A DNA stretch of 38,404 nt from DASYML01 sp036399835 (lineage in GTDB: Bacteria > Acidobacteriota > Blastocatellia > Pyrinomonadales > Pyrinomonadaceae), in contig DASWMI010000063.1 in assembly GCA_036399835.1 (NCBI GenBank), positions 1 to 38,404 of the forward strand. Reading direction: 5' to 3'. A program made the position numbers and the translations under genes. Below, piece after piece: positions 8,438 through 16,545 of the stretch. Positions within the stretch are counted from its first letter, which is position 1; each line of letters begins with the position of its first letter. The notes beneath the pieces were generated by a model. That model did no database searches, was not told where the DNA came from, and saw nothing but the letters and a program-made list of their open reading frames with translations.

Positions 8438-9736
8438 TTATGTTTTTTGTCCGACGAGGCCGAGCATGACGAGCAGTGCGCGTTTGAGGCCCAGGTCGCG
8501 CCCGCGCGGGTCGTACCATTCGTCCAGCGTGTGCGAATTGTTGGAGAGACCGCCTGCGCCGAGCGTGATGGCTGGAATGCCTAGCGAGATGGGCACGTTG
8601 GAATCAGTCGAAGAGCGGTCGCAGCGCGGGCGTTGACCGAGCGAGCGCGTCGCCTCCTCTGCCAGACGCACGATGCCTGAGTCCTGCGGAGTCTCGCCGC
8701 CGGGCCTGTCGCCGATCAGCTTGAGGTCCAGTTCGAGCGGCGGGTCGCCTGCGCGCCGCGTGGCATTCTCATCATCGAAGGCTTCACGCACGGCGCGACG
8801 AAAAAAGGCATCCAGCCTGCGCAGCTCCTCAGCCGAGGCCGAGCGCAGGTCCACATCCATAGAAGCTTCGCGCGGAATCACGTTGACGCCCGCGCCGCCC
8901 TCTATCCGCCCGACATTGAAGGTCGTGCGCGGCTGGGCCGGGGCCGGATAAGATGAGAGGCGTGCGATAGCGCGTCCGAGCGCGTGGACGGGGTTGGCCG
9001 CGCCGAAGTCTCCCCAGGAATGCCCGCCCGTGCCAGTGAGCCTGACGCGATAACGGCGCGACCCGACGGCGACATGCGTGATGCGCTCGATCCCTGGTCC
9101 ATCAAAGCTGATGAAGGCATCCACACGTCCGGTCCACTCGCCCTTCGTCAACAGATAACGGACCCCGCGCAAGTTCCCTTCGCCCTCTTCACCGACAGTG
9201 CCGACGAAAAGAAGCGAGCCTTCGGTTTGAATCCCCGTCGTCTCGCAAGCGCGCAGCAGCGCCAGCAACGCCGCCAGCCCGCAGCCATCGTCAGCTATCC
9301 CCGGCGAGAGGATTCGATTGCCTTCGCGCCGGACCGCGCAGTCCGTGCCCGCCGGAAAGACCGTATCGAGATGCGCGCTGACGACCAGCAGCGGAGACAA
9401 CGCGTGGCCCATACGCAGCCCGACGCAGTTTCCCTCCGCATCCAGATAAGCTTCGCTCAAGCCATGCGCGCGAAATTTCCGGCAGAGATATTCTGCGCGC
9501 TCGCGCTCGCCAAAGGGCGGCGCGGGGATGGAACAAATTCCTATCTGCTCTTCGGTAATCTCCGCGGCCTGCTCTTCAAAAAAACGGAACGCACGGAGCA
9601 CACGCGGGTCGCGAAGGAGTTGCTCAACAATTTGATTGGGAGCCAGCGTCAGGGAAGGAATCATATTAGTGCGCAGTCGGGCAGCAGCGAGAGCAGCGGG
9701 CAAATGTCTGCTTTTAACTGTTCGCTGCTGACTCAA
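8438..9736 (-). CDS. M20-family metallopeptidase (peptidase T / deacetylase-like)
   Basis: A 432-residue zinc peptidase or amidohydrolase of the M20 family. Metal ligands and catalytic residues are in place: SAHLDTVF (H122, D124), PGIADDGCG (bridging aspartate about 150), VGEEGEGN (catalytic Glu and ligand), FDGPG, and a C-terminal SHTLDEWY histidine. The lid-domain block TGTGGHSWGDFG is also typical. Substrate (tripeptide, acyl-amino acid or other) cannot be read. The start chosen is the TTG at 9736, which overlaps the upstream stop as TTGA. An ATG 24 codons later (9664) is an alternative and would remove a residue stretch that looks non-conserved. Translation is probably coupled to the synthase gene upstream. 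Confidence 0.87.
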   Translation of the reverse strand: MSQQRTVKSRHLPAALAAARLRTNMIPSLTLAPNQIVEQLLRDPRVLRAFRFFEEQAAEITEEQIGICSIPAPPFGERERAEYLCRKFRAHGLSEAYLDAEGNCVGLRMGHALSPLLVVSAHLDTVFPAGTDCAVRREGNRILSPGIADDGCGLAALLALLRACETTGIQTEGSLLFVGTVGEEGEGNLRGVRYLLTKGEWTGRVDAFISFDGPGIERITHVAVGSRRYRVRLTGTGGHSWGDFGAANPVHALGRAIARLSSYPAPAQPRTTFNVGRIEGGAGVNVIPREASMDVDLRSASAEELRRLDAFFRRAVREAFDDENATRRAGDPPLELDLKLIGDRPGGETPQDSGIVRLAEEATRSLGQRPRCDRSSTDSNVPISLGIPAITLGAGGLSNNSHTLDEWYDPRGRDLGLKRALLVMLGLVGQKT

Positions 9737-10947
9737 ACCAACTGCATAATCTCATCCTCTTCAAGCACGGATGAGGCTTGCTTGGCGCGTTCGTAGATGC
9801 GCGCGATGCGGTCTTCGCTGGCTTCTATGCTGCGCGATTCGAGCCAGTAGACGACGTTAGACTTGCCGCTCATCGGACCAATCTCGATCTTTTGCTTGAG
9901 GCCAAAGAGACCTGCGGGCACGCCCGAATAGATTAAATCCGCCAGCTCCGTATCGCCTTTTCTGTAGCTCTTGATGACGGCGGCGGCGTGCACCCCCGTC
10001 GCCGTGCGAAAAGCGTCGCGCCCGAAGACAGGATAATTGTATGGAATGGTCCAGCCGCAAGATTGTGCAGCCGTCTCGCAGTATTGACCCAGGAGAGAGA
10101 GGTCGTTATCAATCCAGCCCATCAGCTTGAGATTGACGAGAAGCTGGTCCAGAGGCGTATTACCGACCCTCTCGCCGACACCGAGCGCAGAGCCGTGGAC
10201 TTCATCCGCGCCGCCTTCGATGGCGGCGATGGAATTTATCACGCCGAGGCCGCGGTCCTGATGGCCGTGCCAGTCGAGCCGGACCTGCTCGCCCTGCTCT
10301 TCGATGATGCTCTTGACGTAGCGGACGACGGCGCGTGCGCCTTCGGGCGTCGAGTGGCCCACGGTGTCGCAGACGCAGACGGCGCGTGCGCCGCACCTGA
10401 TGGCCGCAGTGTAGAGCGCGCGTATAGTTTGCGGGTCCGCGCGCGTCGTGTCTTCCGTCACGAACATGACGGGCAGGCCCTGGCTGACGGCGAAGGTGAC
10501 GGCATCTTCCGTTAGTTGCAGGAGCTTATCAAGCGTCCACTCTTCTGCGTAAAAGCGTATCGGCGAAGAGCCTATGAAGGTGCAGGCTTCGATGGCGATG
10601 CCCGCGCGTTGCGAGATTTCGGCAATCGGAATGATGTCGTTGCGATGCGTGCGAGCGGCGCAGTTGGGGCGTATACGCATCTTGTTGTCGGCAATCTCGC
10701 GTGCCAGCCGCTCGACGCCTGCCGCGTGCGCGCCGCCCGCGCCTGGTAGTCCTATGTCCGCAGTGTCTATGCCGAGCGCGTCCATCAAGTGCAGCAGCTC
10801 GATCTTCTTCTCGACCGAAGGCTCGCAGACCGAAGGCGATTGCAGACCATCGCGCAGCGTCTCGTCGTCAAAAGCTATGTGACGGTCGGGCCTGGCGGCA
10901 GTCTGCCCGATCTTGTTCCAGTCATAAATCAATTCTTCGGCAGCCAC
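9733..10947 (-). CDS. 2-isopropylmalate synthase / homocitrate synthase family protein
   Basis: A 404-residue DRE-TIM metallolyase that should condense acetyl-CoA with a 2-oxoacid, or run a related aldol cleavage. Visible motifs are the FDDETLRDG opening (about residues 26-34), the metal-binding HGHQD in DWHGHQDRGLG (about 225-233) and a GVGERVGNTPLDQLL segment. It lacks the C-terminal leucine-sensing domain of classical LeuA (about 510 residues), so it is nearer in size to homocitrate synthases and to LeuA-like paralogues; I do not assign leuA. The start is GTG (10945-10947) with a GGGGAG about 11 bases upstream; the nearby ATG is out of frame. A strong promoter lies upstream. The M20 gene is coupled downstream. 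Confidence 0.85.
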   Translation of the reverse strand: MAAEELIYDWNKIGQTAARPDRHIAFDDETLRDGLQSPSVCEPSVEKKIELLHLMDALGIDTADIGLPGAGGAHAAGVERLAREIADNKMRIRPNCAARTHRNDIIPIAEISQRAGIAIEACTFIGSSPIRFYAEEWTLDKLLQLTEDAVTFAVSQGLPVMFVTEDTTRADPQTIRALYTAAIRCGARAVCVCDTVGHSTPEGARAVVRYVKSIIEEQGEQVRLDWHGHQDRGLGVINSIAAIEGGADEVHGSALGVGERVGNTPLDQLLVNLKLMGWIDNDLSLLGQYCETAAQSCGWTIPYNYPVFGRDAFRTATGVHAAAVIKSYRKGDTELADLIYSGVPAGLFGLKQKIEIGPMSGKSNVVYWLESRSIEASEDRIARIYERAKQASSVLEEDEIMQLV

Positions 10948-11012
10948 TTTAAGGACATCTCCCCGGTCTTCAAAATATTTCCGCGCATCAAACCATTGTC
11001 GTGTGAGATTTG

Positions 11013-11041
11013 ATTACAACAAGCGCCGCATTGATTGTCAA
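11013..11041 (-). promoter_or_regulatory. Strong sigma70-type promoter for the synthase/peptidase pair
   Basis: Read on the minus strand: TTGACA (11041-11036), a 17-base spacer, then TGTAAT (11018-11013, five of six). It lies about 65 bases before the GTG start of the synthase gene and points at it. Confidence 0.65.
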
Positions 11042-11250
11042 GCAAGCTGTCCGGCGACTCACGCAGCCGTCCACGGCGTAGATGGGCTTTGTATTTGCTG
11101 CTTCTCTTTTGTATCCTCTAGCACATCGAAATCAGAGCGGCAAGAGACTGCGGCGGAACAGTTCACGCGCCCTGTTGCGCCGTCAGATTTTCGGCAGAGA
11201 CTTGAAAGATGCTTTTTAACGGCAGTCTTTCAAACGAAGGAGGAGATAAG

Positions 11251-11472
11251 ATGGCAAACGATTTGAGCGATGCGCAAGGAGGAGCCGAAGGCGGCAAGAG
11301 CGAGGGCCAGACCTACACGGTCAAATCCGGCGACACGCTCTCCAAGATTAGCAAGCAATTCTATGGAGACGCCGGCAAATTCATGGACATCTTCTACGCC
11401 AACCGCGATAAGCTGGAAAACCCTGACACACTGCAACCCGGCCAGGAGCTGACGATTCCTGACGCGAGCTAA
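11251..11472 (+). CDS. Small LysM-domain protein without signal peptide
   Basis: A 73-residue protein that is almost entirely one LysM domain: YTVKSGDTLSKISKQFYGD, then an ANRDKLENPDTLQPGQELTIP ending. LysM domains bind N-acetylglucosamine-containing glycans such as peptidoglycan. The ATG at 11251 is chosen over an upstream one at 11209 because a strong GGAGGAG site lies directly ahead of it. From this start there is no signal peptide; the N-terminus is hydrophilic (MANDLSDAQGGAEGG). That makes it like the YgaU-type cytosolic LysM proteins or a protein exported some other way. A terminator-like hairpin follows 31 bases after the stop. Confidence 0.85.
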   Translation: MANDLSDAQGGAEGGKSEGQTYTVKSGDTLSKISKQFYGDAGKFMDIFYANRDKLENPDTLQPGQELTIPDAS

Positions 11473-11502
11473 AGGTGGCCCGCTAGCTCCAACCCTGAGG
11501 CG

Positions 11503-11537
11503 AAGGCTCTGGTCCACCGGCCAGGGCCTTTCGTTCG
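11503..11537 (+). terminator. Rho-independent-type terminator after the LysM gene
   Basis: AAGGCTCTGG (11503-11512) pairs with CCAGGGCCTT (11521-11530), ten pairs with one G-U, loop of eight bases, followed by a short T-rich run (TCGTTCG). A TGGTCCA motif overlaps the stem-loop junction. Confidence 0.6.
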
Positions 11538-11684
11538 TGAGCATGGCCCTCACAGACTCCGGCCCGCTCTTCGGCCTGCTCTTTGACTGTCAGCCTGAGT
11601 CTGTTATAGCCTCGCTTGACGCATGGCATGCTTGAATCGAAAAGCGTTCGTCTATCAACTCGAATCATTTAAGAAGGAGCAGGA

Positions 11685-12110
11685 ATGAGAGTCATCCAGG
11701 CTGTTTTGATTTTATGCTTACTCTTCCCCTTCATCTCGTGTTCTTCCAAAAATTCAAACACTCAGACCGCCAATGCGTCCCCTTCAGCATCCGGGCCTTC
11801 GCCCAAAGATACTTTCAAAGCCAACTACGACGCGCTCAAGCGAAAGGACGTTGAAGCCTTCAAGAAGACTTTCTCGAAAAGATGGCTCAAGGTGACAGAG
11901 GAGATGGCTAAGAACGACAACAAATCGCTCGACGATTTTCTGCGCGACGAGATGATGTCGCTGAATGGTCCGGAATTGCTGCCCGACGCGGCGAGGGAAG
12001 AGACGGGCGAGGATAGAGCGCGGCTTGAAGTTAGCGACGCCGAGGGACAAAGGCCACATATCTACAAGTTCGTCAAAGAGGACGGCCAGTGGAAGCTCGA
12101 CAGCTATTAG
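11685..12110 (+). CDS. Putative lipoprotein with NTF2/DUF4878-like domain
   Basis: A 141-residue exported lipoprotein: the signal peptide runs to FPFISC with the lipid-attachment cysteine at about residue 19, followed by an Asn/Thr/Ser/Pro linker. The remainder (FKANYDALKRKDVEAFKKTFSKRW, then a strand-rich end IYKFVKEDGQWKLDSY) has the layout of small NTF2-like DUF4878-type domains, whose roles are mostly unknown. A good AAGGAG site precedes the ATG. It stands alone between a terminator and tdk (141 bases). The domain match is by eye; lipoprotein status is the firmer claim. Confidence 0.7.
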   Translation: MRVIQAVLILCLLFPFISCSSKNSNTQTANASPSASGPSPKDTFKANYDALKRKDVEAFKKTFSKRWLKVTEEMAKNDNKSLDDFLRDEMMSLNGPELLPDAAREETGEDRARLEVSDAEGQRPHIYKFVKEDGQWKLDSY

Positions 12111-12251
12111 CCCCGCATGATTGAGACGAACGCCGCCCGCCCAATTCATAAGCGGCATTTCAATAGCCAGGCTCTCATGCTCATCTTTGATGCGGCGCTA
12201 ACCGGACCAGCAGGATTAGTCCGGCATCCGAACCTGGAAGGAATCACTTAG

Positions 12252-12881
12252 ATGGAAGAACTGACGGCACACGGCAACGACGAGCACGTCGCTCACCTGC
12301 GCACAGCACCGGGCTGGATTGAGGTCATCACAGGCTCTATGTTTTCGGGCAAATCCGAAGAGCTAATCCGCCGCCTGCGCCGCGCCAAGATCGCGCGCCA
12401 GAAAGTGCAGGTCTTCAAGCCCAGGATTGACGTGCGCTACTCGCGCGATCACATCGTCTCTCATTCGGAGATGCGCCACGAATCGTCTACGGTCGAGACG
12501 GCTGCAGAGCTGGCCTCGCTGGTCGAGCCGCAGACCGAAGTCGTCGGGATTGACGAGGCGCAGTTCTTCGACATGGCGCTCGTGGAGGTCGCCAACGAGC
12601 TGGCGGGCAGGGGGCTGCGCGTGATTATCGCCGGGCTGGACCAGGACTACACGGGCAAGCCTTTCGAGCCGATGCCGCAGCTCTTAGCCATCGCCGAGTA
12701 CATCACCAAGACCCACGCCATCTGCGTGCGCTGCGGCCAGCCAGCCAATTACTCGCAGCGCATCTTTGAATCCGAAGAGCGCGTCGCCGTCGGCGCGGGC
12801 AGCATGTACGAAGCACGCTGCCGCCGCTGCTTCGTCCCGCACGCAGACCAACCGACATCACATCTCACGGAAGCAGAATAA
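12252..12881 (+). CDS. tdk: Thymidine kinase (type II)
   Basis: Phosphorylates thymidine to dTMP with ATP in the pyrimidine salvage pathway. The 209-residue protein shows the P-loop GSMFSGKS (residues 28-35), the DEAQFF block with the catalytic glutamate (E103), the lasso-region TGKPFEPMPQL, and the zinc-binding pairs CVRC (about 157-160) and CRRC (about 186-189). The N-terminus is about 15 residues longer than usual. An AAGGA site lies ahead of the ATG. The gene converges on a secreted-protein gene, with a hairpin terminator between them. Confidence 0.95.
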   Translation: MEELTAHGNDEHVAHLRTAPGWIEVITGSMFSGKSEELIRRLRRAKIARQKVQVFKPRIDVRYSRDHIVSHSEMRHESSTVETAAELASLVEPQTEVVGIDEAQFFDMALVEVANELAGRGLRVIIAGLDQDYTGKPFEPMPQLLAIAEYITKTHAICVRCGQPANYSQRIFESEERVAVGAGSMYEARCRRCFVPHADQPTSHLTEAE

Positions 12882-12883
12882 AA

Positions 12884-12947
12884 GCGTGAACGCGTCAATC
12901 TTGAATAGAAAAGGCTATTCTTTCGTTGACGATTGAGGCGTTCACGC
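12884..12947. terminator. Bidirectional hairpin between tdk and the convergent gene
   Basis: The 17-base arm at 12884-12900 pairs with 12931-12947 with one mismatch. A second small hairpin, GAATAG / CTATTC (12903-12908 and 12915-12920), sits in the loop. Flanking AAA (12881) and TTT (12956) ends extend it. The arms contain CGTCAATC and the heptamer TTGACGA, shared with the hairpins near 8390 and 34084. Confidence 0.65.
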
Positions 12948-12956
12948 GTTGACGCT

Positions 12957-13592
12957 TTAGTGGACCAGCTTGGTTGAATAAAGGATGGCGTACATGGCGT
13001 CCTGGTGGCTGGCGAAGTCCTGGCCGCGTGTGCTGAGCATGAGGTTAATCATCTGCGTCTGGCCCGCGAACTTGCGAAAGGTTATCCATTGCAGACGCCT
13101 TGGATTGTCCGGCTTGTCGGGCGTGGACTCGCGAAACTGGACGCCCTTCAGCCCATCAATTTCGAGCCAGCGCAACTCGTCAACCTCTCCATTCTTCGAG
13201 CGGCTCTTCTGCTGGTCATAGGTCGCATTAAGACTTATCTCTGTCGGAAAATTTTCATCCATCACCGAAATGTTGGTGAGGAGGAAGGCGGCATCCCAAC
13301 TGCCTGGCGATTTCCAGTTAAAGCTGGTCTTCTCTTCGCTCATCTTGGTCCACTTCGGCGGCAAGGTCCAGGAGATGCCCTGCGCATCCCAACTGACCGT
13401 TTGCCCGCCGTCGAGCGCGGCTGTCTGGGCGGCTGTCGGCTCTGGCCGCTCGGCTGACGCCGCGGAGCTATTGCCTGCGGATGTTCCTGAATTCGAGTTT
13501 GCCTCGCCCTTCTCTTTCAACCTAAACTTTCCGCCCATATTACAGATAGAGAGAGCGAGCGCCAGCGCACAGCAGACGGGAAATAATTTCAT
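12957..13592 (-). CDS. Secreted protein of unknown function
   Basis: A 211-residue protein with an N-terminal export signal (MKLFPVCCALALALSIC). The cysteine after LSI resembles a lipoprotein site but has Ile instead of Gly/Ala/Ser at -1, so lipidation is uncertain. A Ser/Ala/Asn-rich linker (about residues 30-60) precedes a domain with regular strands and aromatic residues (SWTLPPKWTKMSEEKTSFNWKS at about 75; a C-terminal end DAMYAILYSTKLVH). The latter resembles the PsbP/MOG1-like secreted folds that bacterial lipoproteins often carry, but I cannot confirm that. It converges with tdk; the region upstream holds a heptamer-repeat hairpin. Confidence 0.65.
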   Translation of the reverse strand: MKLFPVCCALALALSICNMGGKFRLKEKGEANSNSGTSAGNSSAASAERPEPTAAQTAALDGGQTVSWDAQGISWTLPPKWTKMSEEKTSFNWKSPGSWDAAFLLTNISVMDENFPTEISLNATYDQQKSRSKNGEVDELRWLEIDGLKGVQFRESTPDKPDNPRRLQWITFRKFAGQTQMINLMLSTRGQDFASHQDAMYAILYSTKLVH

Positions 13593-13669
13593 CTTTTCAA
13601 CTCATCCGAGGGGAAATGATAAAGCAACCCGCTTCTACGCCAAATCCAGCCGTCAAGTCAAGGATAATA

Positions 13670-13760
13670 GTTTTGAGTTTTCAGTTTTGAGTTTCCAGTT
13701 TTCAGCACAGACAAGTTAGCTTTTAACTGAAAACTAAAAACTGGAAACTGGAAACTGAAA
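13670..13760. repeat. Inverted arrays of heptamers
   Basis: Left arm 13670-13704: five 7-base units in strict phase (GTTTTGA, GTTTTCA, GTTTTGA, GTTTCCA, GTTTTCA). Right arm 13726-13760: five in phase (ACTGAAA, ACTAAAA, ACTGGAA, ACTGGAA, ACTGAAA), near complements of the left units. The two arms face each other across about 21 bases, giving a long imperfect hairpin in the 276-base space between divergent genes. Three units of the same family recur at 25255-25275. Confidence 0.8.
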
Positions 13761-13868
13761 CCGTTTCTCTTCATCGTGCGTTGCGTGATATGCTACGGGG
13801 CGTTCCCTGTAAAGAATAAAAATAACTTGCGGCTGCCCCGAAGCCGCCAGACAGAGGAGAGTCTATCC

Positions 13869-14810
13869 ATGCGCCGCTTTGCCTTGAGACCGTCAATGCC
13901 GTTTTTTCTCTTACTCTTATTCGCGCTCGCTTTCATCGCAGCCGCTTGCCAGCCGTCTGCGACCAACACGAATACGAACACCAATACAGCCAACGTGAAC
14001 GCCAGCCCCGCGGCCAACACCAACGCGAGTCCGGCGACGACGGACGCAGGCTCTGCCATTGATACCAGAGAGCCTGACAGGTATCGCGCCACCATCACAC
14101 TGACGGCGGAGATGTCCGGCGAGAGCGGCAATAAGACCGTGCCTACGCTGTCGGCGGAAGTGGCGCGCGACCGAGACGTGCGGCGCGTCGGGTTCAAGCT
14201 GCCGAACGGCGAGCAGATAGTCTATCTTGACCGACCCGAGAAGCGTTACCTGCTTCTGCCAAACCGCAAGCAGTATGCCGAGCTGACTTCGGAATCGCTC
14301 GGTTTCGACATTGCTCGACTGATGACGCCGGGCCAGATTGTGGACCAGCTCAAAAGACAGCGCGGCTACGAACGTGTCGGAGAAGAGACTGTTGAAGGGC
14401 GCACGGCTGTCAAGTATCGCTACACGGCCACGGCCAAGACGCAGACACAGGCCGGGCAGGTCAACACCGAAACTTTTGTTTATGTTGACAAGGAGACCGG
14501 GCTACCGCTGCGCGCAGACCTGACTTCTGAAGCGCAGAATGAGGTCAAGGGCGTGAGGAGCGCGCACATCGTCGCGGTGATGAAGGACATCAGCACGGAA
14601 GTAGACGCTTCGCAGTTCGATGTTCCGCAGGGCTACAGCAAGGTTGATACGCAGCAGTTGCGCCAGCAGGTTGAGGCGGCGGCGCAACTCGCCAAGATAT
14701 TCCTGACCAACATGCTCGCACAGAGCAGCGCTTCGCCAGGTGCTTCGCCCGGCGCATCAACGGCTGCGTCGCCCGCGGCTTCACCCGCCACATCACCGGC
14801 CAGACCATAA
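13869..14810 (+). CDS. Lipoprotein, LolA/DUF4412-like
   Basis: A 313-residue lipoprotein. The ATG at 13869 is chosen because a GAGGAG site precedes it and because it starts directly with the signal peptide; an upstream ATG at 13776 would add 31 unrelated residues. The lipobox is AAAC (FIAAACQPS), followed by an Asn/Thr/Ala repeat linker (NTNTNTN). The body has strands such as YRATITLTAEM, IVYLDRPEKRYLLLPNRKQYAEL and AVKYRYTATAK, the pattern of LolA/LppX-like half-barrel or DUF4412 domains that bind lipid in the periplasm. The C-terminal tail is Ala/Ser/Pro repeats. The next gene starts 14 bases on, probably the same operon. Confidence 0.75.
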   Translation: MRRFALRPSMPFFLLLLFALAFIAAACQPSATNTNTNTNTANVNASPAANTNASPATTDAGSAIDTREPDRYRATITLTAEMSGESGNKTVPTLSAEVARDRDVRRVGFKLPNGEQIVYLDRPEKRYLLLPNRKQYAELTSESLGFDIARLMTPGQIVDQLKRQRGYERVGEETVEGRTAVKYRYTATAKTQTQAGQVNTETFVYVDKETGLPLRADLTSEAQNEVKGVRSAHIVAVMKDISTEVDASQFDVPQGYSKVDTQQLRQQVEAAAQLAKIFLTNMLAQSSASPGASPGASTAASPAASPATSPARP

Positions 14811-14824
14811 ACGGAGAGACCCGG

Positions 14825-15568
14825 ATGAAATACATACTCACGCTTCTGCTCGGACTATTGCTGGGCGCGCTGATTGTCTTCTATTTTCTGGGGATGCGTG
14901 GCGCTAAGAATCTGCCGGGCGCGACCGTCAAGCCTCCGGAGCAGGGCGGCGACCCGCCGGGCACTGCCGTCCTGACGCTCGAAGAGAATTTCTTCAACGC
15001 GCTCTTTGGCAAAATCTTCAACGACCTGGGCGCGCCCAAGTTTCCGCTCCAACTAACCAGGCTGGACCAGCAGCTTGATGAAGGGCAGGCGCAGGTTCGT
15101 CTCGCTGCTTTTCAGGAGGGCTGCACGAGCGAAGTGATTCTCACGCCCGAAGGCAGCAACGTCAAAACGGGCGTGCGTTTTGCGGATGGAAAGATTATGG
15201 CCCCGATGGCTTTCAGCGGGAGTTATAGCCTCTTCGGGACGTGCTGGCAGTTCAAGGGATGGGCGCAAACTAACATAGAGTTGCGCTTCGACCAGCCGAG
15301 CCAGAATCTCTACGCGCAGATTAACGTCGAGGGTGTGAACCTGGAAGGCGTTTCGCCCATCGCGAGCGGCTTTATTACGCCGCTGGTCCAGCGAACCATC
15401 AACGAGCGAGTCAACCCTGTGCAGATGCTGCGCGGCGAACAGCTCAAGCTCAATGTGCCCATCAAGGCCAGCAACGCCAACCTGGCCGGGCAGGTCCGCG
15501 ATATTCGCTCGGAAGTCACGGGCGGCTCTCTGCGCCTTCATATCACTTATGATTTTATGAAAGGGTGA
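14825..15568 (+). CDS. Membrane-anchored periplasmic protein of unknown function
   Basis: A 247-residue protein with one N-terminal hydrophobic helix (MKYILTLLLGLLLGALIVFYFLG) that probably anchors the rest in the periplasm. The body is rich in strands; segments FFNALFGKIFND and GFITPLVQRTINERVNPVQML recall elongated lipid-binding folds of the DUF1439/SMP kind, but this is only a resemblance. It follows the LolA-like lipoprotein by 14 bases, and the pairing of two possible lipid-handling proteins is suggestive. It ends before a strong bidirectional terminator. Confidence 0.65.
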   Translation: MKYILTLLLGLLLGALIVFYFLGMRGAKNLPGATVKPPEQGGDPPGTAVLTLEENFFNALFGKIFNDLGAPKFPLQLTRLDQQLDEGQAQVRLAAFQEGCTSEVILTPEGSNVKTGVRFADGKIMAPMAFSGSYSLFGTCWQFKGWAQTNIELRFDQPSQNLYAQINVEGVNLEGVSPIASGFITPLVQRTINERVNPVQMLRGEQLKLNVPIKASNANLAGQVRDIRSEVTGGSLRLHITYDFMKG

Positions 15569-15614
15569 AGAGCAGAGGGATCAAGGATGAGAGCTTAACT
15601 CGCTTTGCTAATAA

Positions 15615-15652
15615 AAAAAGAACCGTCCGGCTTAACCTGGGCGGTTCTTTTC
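15615..15652. terminator. Bidirectional Rho-independent terminator
   Basis: AAAAGAACCG and CGGTTCTTTT pair perfectly around a GC-rich loop, with A-runs before and T-runs after. It sits between the + gene ending at 15568 and the - gene ending at 15680 and can stop both. Confidence 0.85.
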
Positions 15653-15679
15653 CTTGCTCTCAAATCTTCGTTAGAGCTT

Positions 15680-16300
15680 TTATTTGAAGACCAGACCGAT
15701 GCTAAAGACGCCGTCATGACGTGTACGGTTGTCGCCAGCTTCTCTCTCGAAGACAGGGTTGTAGTCAGCCGCGAGTCTCAGGTCGAGACGCTTGCTGAGG
15801 CCGAAGTCAACGCCGCCGCCGAGTTTGAGCGCAAAGTCCGTCTCATCGTCGTTGAAGGTGGTGTTGCTGAAATTAACCCTGACTCTGGAATGGTTGCCAC
15901 CGGCCAGCGCGTGCAGGAACGGTGTCACCTTGCTGTTCTCGGTGGCGAAGCGCACGTGCGGGCCAGCCGTGAAGTTGTAGGTCGAGATTTTGGTCTCGAA
16001 AGTGCCGGGCGCGGGGCAACCGATAGCCTGACACGAGCCGAAAGCAAAATCCTTGGTCTTGTAATGGCCGTCAACGTTTCCTTCGATGCCGAATTTGTCG
16101 TTGAAAAAGCCGGTCACCGAAGTCTCGAAACCGTAAGCGGTCTCGCGATCATCGGCGTTGAGAAGGCCCGAATCGCCGAGGCCGGTATCAATACTATTGA
16201 CTGAAAACCCGCCGAAAACCTCGACCTTGCTCTTCTCCTGAGCCAGACCGACGGAGGCGAAGCAGGCGATGAGCGTTGCTAAAAGAACTATTTTCCGCAT
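15680..16300 (-). CDS. Outer-membrane beta-barrel protein
   Basis: A 206-residue protein with a clean signal peptide (MRKIVLLATLIACFASVGLAQE). The mature part alternates polar and hydrophobic residues in strand-length runs (KVEVFGGFSVNSI, YGFETSVTGFFNDKFGIEGNVDGHY, FALKLGGGVDFGL, LDLRLAADYNP) and ends in an aromatic C-terminal strand (GVFSIGLVFK), as expected of an eight-strand OmpA/OmpW-like barrel. This supports a diderm host. The upstream space (16301-16545) contains a short hairpin at 16399-16416 (GACCCC/GGGGTT) but no promoter I can defend. Specific function unknown. Confidence 0.8.
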   Translation of the reverse strand: MRKIVLLATLIACFASVGLAQEKSKVEVFGGFSVNSIDTGLGDSGLLNADDRETAYGFETSVTGFFNDKFGIEGNVDGHYKTKDFAFGSCQAIGCPAPGTFETKISTYNFTAGPHVRFATENSKVTPFLHALAGGNHSRVRVNFSNTTFNDDETDFALKLGGGVDFGLSKRLDLRLAADYNPVFEREAGDNRTRHDGVFSIGLVFK

Positions 16301-16545
16301 TGGAAATCTCTTTCCTTTCCCTGTGTGATCTAAAGCTTGAGTTCAAAGTTTTTCTTCACTGACTCACTCTATGTGAAGGTCAGAAGCTTAGATATGCAGA
16401 CCCCTACTCCGGGGTTGCCAGCTATTATTTGTTGAGGAGTGAATAATACTAATGGACCAGTTGAAAAATTCTAATCACAGCAGAAAGAATCCGGCAGTAA
16501 TGTTGGCCGAATCAAAGATGACGGCGAGCCAGAGCCGATAGCCTC

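Noticed and set aside
8984..9796. 270-codon open frame opposite the M20 peptidase gene
   Set aside because: Antisense shadow, with composition expected of reversed GC-rich codons and no domain match.
16399..16416. GACCCC/GGGGTT hairpin upstream of the outer-membrane barrel gene as a regulatory element
   Set aside because: Short stem, no T-run, no matching known motif; could arise by chance in this composition.
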